Assembly: GCF_052857255.1 (NCBI RefSeq)
Contig: NC_135497.1
Span: 186,410,084-186,474,083, forward strand
Length of the DNA: 64,000 bases
Source: Amblyomma americanum
Taxonomy: Eukaryota > Arthropoda > Arachnida > Ixodida > Ixodidae
Direction: 5' to 3'
Under the pieces are notes generated by a model. The model saw only the letters and a program-made list of their open reading frames with translations, did not search any database and was not told the origin of the DNA. Positions 56,940-64,000 of the stretch are shown piece after piece. Within the stretch, counting starts at the first letter, position 1. Each line of letters begins with the position of its first letter. The translations under genes were made by a program, and so were the position numbers.

Positions 56940-57080
56940 TTGCGGTGACGTAGCGCTAGCCGCCGGCCGCCATTGGCCCAGTGCGTGCCGAGCGAAGGGC
57001 GAGGTGAGGGAGGCGGTGCTTCGACGCGCCCGGCGGGCCCCTATAAAAGCGGCCGGTATGGTCCAGTGACGAGCCAGTGA
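56940..57080 (+). promoter_or_regulatory. PEPCK core promoter with CRE-like, CCAAT and TATA elements
   Basis: In order: TGACGTAG at 56946-56953 (complement CTACGTCA, one base from the TTACGTCA cAMP-response element); an inverted CCAAT box (gccattggcc) near 56971; TATAAAA at 57042-57048; and CAGTG initiator-like sites at about 57064 and 57075. The first coding ATG is at 57142, leaving a 5' UTR of about 70 bases. Spacing fits a focused TATA promoter. The cAMP link is an inference from vertebrate PCK1. Confidence 0.7.
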
Positions 57081-57141
57081 TGAGCACAGCTGAGGCCGCA
57101 GTAGCCCAATCAGAGCAGCAGTCGTCCCGTGTAGTTCGGAA

Positions 57142-60100
57142 ATGTCGGCCTCCGGATCGACGCAGCTCCTGGTGCGGCAAGGCAACCCCACCGCGCCGCC
57201 TCCACAGCGTGTGGGCCCCGGGCCGGACGCTGGACGGTGAGGGGACGATCAGCTGCGCGGCTTCCGGAGTTATGCTTTCTTCTCCAGCGAAATAATGTCC
57301 GTTTTTGCTCTGTCGCTAGCTTTTCTTTAAATAATTCTGCATAGTGCGGTTAACGCTGTTCTCGACTGTCGCGTCACTTTCACATCCTTGTCATATTGCA
57401 GGATGTCAACCTGTACTACGCGCGGCCTTTTCCTGTCGCTGCAACCGATTCTAATTCCTTTTTGACGCATAAATCTATCGCTTTCCGGGGGTGTTTCCTC
57501 GCTCGGCGTAGGATGCATAGGGCACTAGATGCGATTGCGCCTTCTTCGGACCAAGTGGTCGGTTAATCGGTGCGCGATGTTTTTGGTCATAAACTTGGAA
57601 TTTCTGGATGTACAGCTTCTTAGGTAACAATCGCAATTTACTTCCATTCGAACTCGCGAATGCTACTGTACAAATGAGAGCTGCGCGGCTTTTACAGGGG
57701 TGACCATGCTTGTCTATAGCGCTTGAGTGATGTGCTGCAGAGCGAATGAAGTGAAATTTTAAAACAGCTGCTTGGCTAGGGACAAGGTCCCTGTGCGTGT
57801 GCGGTCTCTGTCTGTCCGGCTGCGCTCCAGCGCGAGTATTAGCTCTGAAACTCAGCACCTGCTTTAAAACTTCGCTTCCTGTCCTCCGCAGAGCACAAGC
57901 GCAATGTTTGGATGTCATGTTGTGAGAGTGCCAACCTGCCAAGCCCGTTTCCATCTTTTAACTTACTCTTTCAACGCTTTGTGCCTTGGACAAACTGTAG
58001 GCTTTACCTGGCCATGTAGCTGCACTCTGGCGGATAGTAACCGATCCCCCATTAGAGGAGCCCGTTTCTCCCCGACGAGCGCGCCTTACATGGAATCATC
58101 TTGAAACTGTCGTCGAGCTGAGAGGATTGCAGCAGCACATTTGTCATTTCCGCTAGAAGGGCGAGAATTTTGGCTTGTTCGCTCATTGTTACGTGGAACA
58201 TCGGCGCAGGTAAACGGGGCAGAAGAAATGTGATTATGGGACAACACGAATGCCTGCGTGTTTCCTGTTTCCCCATTTCTTTTGTCACGTTTTTTTTGTT
58301 TGTATTAGTATTAATGCACATTTCCGGTACAGCAGTGCCAGCGTCACCTTCTCAAACCATCCAACACTACGATCCACTCTCCGCAAACTTTCACGTCCCG
58401 TGACGTATTGGCTCCCGTGATGTCACGGGCTTCATTTCGTTGTCTGACGTGTAGCTTCTGAAGCGCAATGTGGAGCAGGAGGTGATAATTCCTTCTGACA
58501 CGCAGGTGTCCTTTCGCAATACCCCACAGACAACGAAATGGTGGCCTCTCTGACTTCGGTGAACACTTCCTATAACATCTTCACTCTTGCTCGCGTGTAG
58601 CATTCTCTTCTGCCTTCATTAGCTTTAGCGTTTGGCTACTGATCCCAAGGTCGCTGGTTTGATCCCCACTGTGGCAGCTGTACTTCGATGGAGGGAACAC
58701 ACAAAAGTGCCCGTGTGCTTTTCGATGTCGGCGTACTTTCAAGAACCGCAGGTGGTCTAAATTAATCTGGAACCCTCGACTACAGCGCTACTCATAGCCC
58801 TTGTGTCGCATAGCCCACTACTACTATTGTACTCAAGCAGCACCGCCGTGTCCTGATGCTTTACCATTTCCCCGCGCAGAATGTCTCGGCGCCCTTATCC
58901 GCACGATAGCCTTTTCTTTTCTCCTGGAGAAAGTGCCCTTGCCGACAAGCGCTTGAATGCGAGAGTCTTTCATGGAAATTTACAAGCATTCGGCTGCATG
59001 GACAATCGATAAGATAACCGACATCCTTTGCTTAACTGGATGACATGACAGGATGTCTTCCGAGACGCTGCGCCTGACTGGTATCGGCAGGCCGCTTGCA
59101 TGAGCTTATCTGCTCACCTGGCTGGCGTGAATACTCCCCACCTTGAATAAACGACCTCAAGACGGCTTGTGTGATAACCGGTATCTGGGCTTTCCTGCTG
59201 TTGCGCAGGAACAGCTAATGGAGCTCGCGCGCTTTCTCTAATCTGAGTCACTTGCGCGTAGACCCTCACTTTTTGCAACGTACAGAAGCGGGCTGTGGCA
59301 TGTCCGGTGGTCCTCCACCTTTGGTACACAATTCTAGTTTCCTCTTGCATGCTACCGTCCTGTTCCACAGGGCGCTTTTAAGTGTGCATATTTCGTCGGC
59401 TGTCTTCTGCACACGGTTCGTTTCTGGATCAGTTCGCCTGCCAGTGCATGATTGTTCCACGGCTTGTGGCTTTCTCTTGCGCTGTTGATGCATGCCTGGT
59501 GCCAGCTAGTCACGTGCGAGCAAGAGAGCAGTTCTTAAACGAAACCACTTTTTAAAGCAAAAGCCCCGGAAGCGAGGGCTGTTATGATGCCCTTTGGTGA
59601 CGTAAAATGCTCGTCTGTAATACTCTGGAGGCCCGCATTGCAGCGCTGCTTCCTGTGTTTGACAGGTCTAAGCAGTACCATCCCCGGGGAACTCTAGGCA
59701 GTACCATCCCCGGGGAACATTTGCATGCTATGCATACCTGCGTCAGTTTCGCCGTACATCGTGCTTCACTCGTCTTTTTGCGTAGCGATCTCGCCTGCCA
59801 CCATTGTGCATGAGTGATGGCCGTACTTTTCCCTGCAGGTCTCTGAAATGCCTGCAGTCGCAACTGGCGCAGCCGATGGGCGTATGCGCCCGGGCGTTGA
59901 GCTCGTCGCCGGCGCTCCATCAGCAGCCGCAGCCGGCCACGCTGTCGGCGCTGCCGCACGATGTGCGCGCCTATGTCGAGGAGAAGCAGCGCCTCTGTCA
60001 GCCCAGCGCCGTGCACATCTGCGACGGCAGCGAGGCCGAGAACAGCCACCTGCTCGACCTGATGCTCAAGGCTGGCAGCATCGTGCCTCTGCCGAAGTAC

Positions 60101-63100
60101 CGGAACTGGTGCGTGCCGCCCCTTGCCACGGGTGATGGGTCTCAGGAGCAGGGTCTCTATTCGAGCCTCTGCACATGCAGATTCTCACCCCTTTGTACCC
60201 AGGAAGAGTGGTGCAGTAGCTGACTTCCGTGGGTCACGTTGCACCATCGCCTATCTGCTCACTGCAGCATTCTGCTGACGCAGCTCACTGCATACTAATT
60301 ACAGCTGTGTGGGCTTGTGCTCACAAGGGCAGCCATTCATTAGCACGCATCTGAGCAGCAGTGAGATGCACAATTAAAAATGGAAGCTGCATCGTACTGA
60401 TGCCTTCAGCCGGAAGGCCATGTTGCTCAATACCTAGTGGTGCGAGACACATGTAGCATTGGGCCATGTTTCTCTCTAGCATCTGTTAACAATCAATCAT
60501 TGGGCAATCTTTATCGGCTAACGGGGACTTTGGCTTGAAATGTTCATCTGTGTAACACCTGGTTGTACAGCTCTATGTGTACCGTGTTTTTAGATCGCGA
60601 GTTATCTGCACTTGCATCATGTAGCAGCTAGATGTCCTTACCTAGACAGTGCACGGGATATCAAGTATAGTGCATGTATTAGTTTGCCTCTGCTGGACGA
60701 GTGGTGCGGTACTTCAGTGTCAAGTATTAAAATTGCCCTTTCCATGTGCACTGGACACCGCTTGACCTATTCTTAACACGGCATACCGGTGTTCCTCTCT
60801 TGTGCATTAGCTACCTGGCTCGTACAGACCCAGCTGACGTAGCCCGTGTGGAGAGCAAGACATTCATCAGCACAGAGCGACGGGAAGACACCATTCCAAC
60901 ACCAAAAGAGGGTGTCAAGGGCACCTTGGGAAACTGGATGTCGCCAGGGGATTTGCAAAAGGCTCTTAATGAACGCTTCCCTGGCTGCATGAAAGGTGGG
61001 CCGAGACAAAATTTATCTACTCTGTGCTTGTTTACAAGAGCTGTAGTAGCGGAGTGAGTGGAATCGCTAGGTGGTAGAAATTCCACCTGCTCTCAAACAT
61101 ACTTTATGCAGTGTTTCTACTGCTGTTGCAGCTTGTCACATGTGCTAAATTGTGATGATCAACTTGTTTTCAATATTGCATGCAAAGCTGTCCTTTGTGC
61201 TGCTTCATTTGCCTACATAGTTCTCTCGCTTGTCTTGGTTGCTATACAGGTCGGACCATGTACGTGATCCCATTTAGTATGGGACCTCTTGGCTCTCCAT
61301 TGAGCAAGATCGGCATCCAGCTGACAGATTCCCCGTATGTGGTTGCCAGCATGCGCATCATGACTCGCATGGGCTCAGAGGTGCTGCGGACTTTGGGAAA
61401 TGGCCCGTTCATCAAGTGCTTGCACTCTGTGGGACAGCCGCTGCCCATGAAGAGTGAGCATGTGACACCCTGTGTGCTCTTGCATTGCTGTGCCAGCTCT
61501 TGGCGTCTCTTTAGCAGTCCTCCGTCTATAGCATTTACACGTTGACCCTTGTTTTTTTTCTTTACTTGGGCTTAAAGTATGTCACTGCCATCGAGAAAAA
61601 AAATTTACAATTTTAGTCCGAAACATAGCTCTTTTTCTTTGGCTTGTTAAGCTTAGGTAAATGAAATGTTCTGTATAAAAATGATTAAAAATAAATAATT
61701 TTATTAAAAATTTTCTGAAATGTGGGTATTGCACAAACAGTCATAACTCCACAATGGAAAGTGCGATTCAAAATCAACTTGGCAGGTATGTGTAGACGAC
61801 AATAATTTGTGCATTCGACCACCATAATTGCCATATTTCTAAGGTAAAGTGTGTTACCATAGAAATACTGATAAAGCTTAAATCTGGCAGAATTTTATTG
61901 AGACAGTTGCCGATAACGTAAAAAGTTACTGCTCATTTTGACTATTTTGCTTCATTGCACAGATTAACATATAAACAGCTCACAGTTTTATGCCAAAATA
62001 TTAGAACAGTTATCGTCACTCATATAACTATAAGATGCAAAAAAAATGTTTTGAGAAAAATGGGTTTCAGGATTTCAAACAGTTGTGTTGGTAATAAAAA
62101 AAAAAACTTTCAATACGTATAAAATCCACCAGGCTTATAGCTTGGGCCCTGCTTAGATGTAGCACAGTCTCCTTTTGTGCGAGCTGAAACACATATTTTT
62201 TCTGGGCTGTTTCGTGCCCCCAGCTGACGTGCCGCCTTCGACACACTGTCGCAGTCACTGTTGAGGCACGCCTTCGTAGTGTAGTAGCCAGGTTCGATGC
62301 CTGCCTGCTTCAAGATGCCCTTTGTGCCTCTGTTTCTATCATTGAGCTGACAGGCAACATCGTAGCACAATTGTGTCATAGCTTGGAGCACAGTTTTTAC
62401 AGAATGCCCAGATTGCCTTGCAGCTTTCTGGTGGGAATTTTTGACAAAATCAAAAATATCTGGTTCTGCAAAATCTCCTGAAAGCTTTTGGAGCATACTT
62501 CAACAAATTAATTTAAGTTATTAGGCATACGAGGCAGTTTTTAAGCTGAAAGTGCATATGTTGTGAAGTCAGAAGTTTTAAGTTTTGGTTTCTAATGTGT
62601 GCCAGAGGGGTTGGAAAATTGCTCATAGTTTGAGTTCACGACGTAATTTTTTTTGCTAAGTATTCATGAATAAACTAGGAACTTGAAAACATAAGAATCA
62701 AAAAGGTCTCTTTTTCTCAAAAAATGCATATTTGAACATGGTGACATACCTTAAACCCATCGTTGCAGACTGGCTCCTTAACTTGCATGCTGTAGTAGTA
62801 GAAATACTAATAGCTAGCAGCAACTTTCACCTTTGTAATTTTTAATGCTAAAAGATGCACTTATTTTGTTTTTGCTGTAATATGTCGCGGGAAGAAGCAG
62901 CCCTCTTGTGCATTCAGACTGAGTTTGGCATGCATTTGCATAAGCCGCAGATAATTTGATGCACTGTTTCAGTTTGATAACTGCATTGTGTTTACTAGGA
63001 TGCTCTCATGTCAGGCTGTGTAATGCACTTGTGCTTAATTTTTGGTTTTCGGCATTCTGTATTTCAAGATCGTATTTCGAGATCATAGCATAGAATTTCT

Positions 63101-64000
63101 CGCTTTGGATACTTTCTATGCCAAACATTTCAACCACATTATTGTCTTATTGGCGCTCTCATGCATTTGTTTCTTTTGCAGCACCCCCTGTGAACAACTG
63201 GCCTTGCAATCCCGAGAAGACTATTATTTCACACATTCCCGACAACAATGAAATCTGTTCATTTGGAAGTGGCTATGGTGGCAACTCTCTGCTTGGGAAG
63301 AAGTGCTTTGCCTTGCGTCTTGGTTCCATACTGGCCCAAAGAGAAGGCTGGTTGGCGGAGCACATGCTGGTTAGTATTTGTCACTGCTGCATATGTACAC
63401 AGTGACGCGGTTAGTTGAACTGCGAAGCCTCAGGCATGTTGTTTATGCGATATTTTCAGATTCTGGGTGTTACAAATCCGAAAGGAGAGAAAAAATACAT
63501 TGCGGCAGCCTTCCCTAGCGCTTGTGGAAAAACAAACTTGGCCATGATGACTCCAACTTTGCCTGGATACAAAGCAGAATGTGTTGGCGATGATATTGCC
63601 TGGATGAAATTTGATGACCAAGGAGTTCTCAGGGCTATCAATCCTGAGTATGGCTTTTTTGGTGTGGCTCCTGGTAAGTGCCCACTTTTTTTTTTTGAGA
63701 ATTTACAGAACAGTAATGAACAACTGCCTAGATTGTCTATTTTTAATGTACTGACATTGCGGTCATCAGTTCCTCATGTGTACGTCGTTACTGCTGCTAC
63801 TAATAGAGTAATCTGGGCCCTCGGATGTTTGGCTATTAGTGTGGCTGTCATTTTAGTTGGCATTCTGAAATGATGTGTGCAGCTTGCTTATTAGCCATCT
63901 ACATGTTGTGTCATTATCCTGTGCAGGCACATCTATGGCGACCAACCCTAATGCGATGAAGACTGTTGAAGAGAACACCATGTTCACTAATGTGGCCGAG
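57142..64000 (+). CDS. Phosphoenolpyruvate carboxykinase (GTP), 3' part outside window
   Basis: The enzyme converts oxaloacetate plus GTP to phosphoenolpyruvate, GDP and CO2, the committing step of gluconeogenesis and glyceroneogenesis. Exons are 57142-57236, 59839-60108, 60811-60995, 61250-61453, 63182-63369, 63460-63673 and 63927 to the window end. All phases match, giving 410 open codons. Landmarks are RVESKT (about residue 140), the [17 protein letters not shown] substrate-binding region in exons 3-4, [18 protein letters not shown] in exon 5, the P-loop FPSACGKTN with the reactive cysteine (about residue 336), and the metal-binding VGDDIAWM in exon 6. Exon 7 is cut at TNVAE. The N-terminus before [12 protein letters not shown] is about 65 residues, longer than cytosolic PCK1. 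It is rich in Arg, Ser and Ala with few acids, as in a mitochondrial presequence. Exon 1 coding status rests on frame and promoter position. The exon 3 donor is the weaker GTGGGC. Whether this is the cytosolic or mitochondrial type is unresolved. Confidence 0.95.
57237..59838 (+). other. PEPCK intron 1
   Basis: A 2602-bp first intron (donor GTGAGG, acceptor CTGCAG). It holds a worn Ruka-type SINE at 58627-58835 and a short direct duplication of 'gcagtaccatccccggggaac' (two copies at about 59671-59719, quoted less one base). First introns are common sites of enhancers, but no specific site stands out. Confidence 0.7.
58627..58835 (+). repeat. Diverged Ruka-type SINE in PEPCK intron 1
   Basis: gcgtttggctactgatccca, B-box-like ggtttgatcccc, core tcgatgtcggcgtactttca, agaaccgcaggtggtctaaa, cctcgactacagcgctactc. 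The sense orientation matches the gene. Confidence 0.75.
60109..60810 (+). other. PEPCK intron 2
   Basis: 702 bp, donor GTGCGT, acceptor TGCATTAG. No repeat recognised. Confidence 0.8.
61576..62750 (-). mobile_element. 1175-bp DNA transposon with TTAA duplication
   Basis: The left end AGTATGTCAC and the inverted right end GGTATGTCAC lie directly inside TTAA on both sides (61572-61575 and 62751-62754). A TTAA duplication occurs in piggyBac- and Kolobok-type elements; the ends do not look like piggyBac's. The minus-strand frame inside (62110-62496) supplies a transposase-like remnant. The central part is deleted. Confidence 0.75.
62110..62496 (-). pseudogene. C-terminal fragment of a transposase-like protein
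   Basis: 128 codons. It contains [20 protein letters not shown], a run of charged residues, and EGPSYK-type ending ([11 protein letters not shown]) just before the stop. The order 'aGIEPG...D...Y.pG.F' resembles the C-terminus of proteins annotated as mutator-like or Kolobok-type transposases in many arthropods. That assignment is from memory and moderate. It lies inside the TTAA-flanked element and is antisense to PEPCK. The N-terminal catalytic region is missing, so it is not functional. Confidence 0.5.

Larger units (their letters stand above)
61454..63181 (+). other. PEPCK intron 4
   Basis: 1728 bp (donor GTGAGC, acceptor TTTTGCAG), two-thirds of it occupied by the TTAA-flanked transposon at 61576-62750. 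Introns 3 (254 bp), 5 (90 bp) and 6 (253 bp) are short and empty by comparison. Confidence 0.8.

Noticed and set aside
56562..57191. 209-residue minus-strand frame over the PEPCK promoter
   Set aside because: Antisense to the promoter and exon 1, low-complexity (KKK/FFF, Ala-rich), no motif.

Overview
This is eukaryotic nuclear DNA, almost certainly from a hard tick (Ixodidae). The support is spliced animal genes with GT/AG introns, arthropod-like promoters, and many tRNA-derived SINEs whose central part (a 'gatgtcagtgcacgttaaag' block followed by 'ccccaggtggtcgaaatt') I recognise as the tick Ruka-type SINE family. There is no bacterial gene organisation.

Three host genes can be supported. 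(1) PSMB5, the chymotrypsin-like beta-5 subunit of the 20S proteasome, lies on the minus strand from 7740 leftwards. Exons 1-3 are present and the gene runs off the left edge. (2) SMIM13, a 67-residue single-pass membrane protein in two exons, is on the plus strand at 8081-8646. It is head-to-head with PSMB5, 340 bp between start codons. (3) GTP-dependent phosphoenolpyruvate carboxykinase (PEPCK) is on the plus strand from a TATA promoter near 57.04 kb. Seven exons (410 codons) are present and the gene runs off the right edge, so the GTP-site and lid regions lie outside the window.

Between SMIM13 (poly-A signal near 9.3 kb) and the PEPCK promoter are about 47 kb in which I recognise no host gene. 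By eye the DNA is AT-richer up to about 18.3 kb and GC-richer from there to about 57 kb. Most of the structure I can decode is mobile. There are at least four tRNA-derived SINE families, fragments of three LINE types (one with an RNase H domain), and a Gypsy-like LTR with its primer-binding site. There are also terminal-inverted-repeat elements with TA, TAA/TTA or TTAA target duplications, and foldback (long palindrome) elements in several families. Some are nested: a SINE within a LINE within PSMB5 intron 2, and a LINE within a TIR element at 21.9-23.3 kb.

The PSMB5 and PEPCK introns are themselves landing sites. PSMB5 intron 2 is about 5.15 kb and full of decayed elements, whereas intron 1 is 63 bp. 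PEPCK intron 4 holds a TTAA-flanked DNA transposon carrying a remnant transposase C-terminus. The most interesting non-genic structures are two TIR elements built almost wholly from one short motif repeated in both orientations (37.3 kb and 49.0 kb), a 766-bp palindrome at 54.8 kb, and a CRE-like site in the PEPCK promoter.
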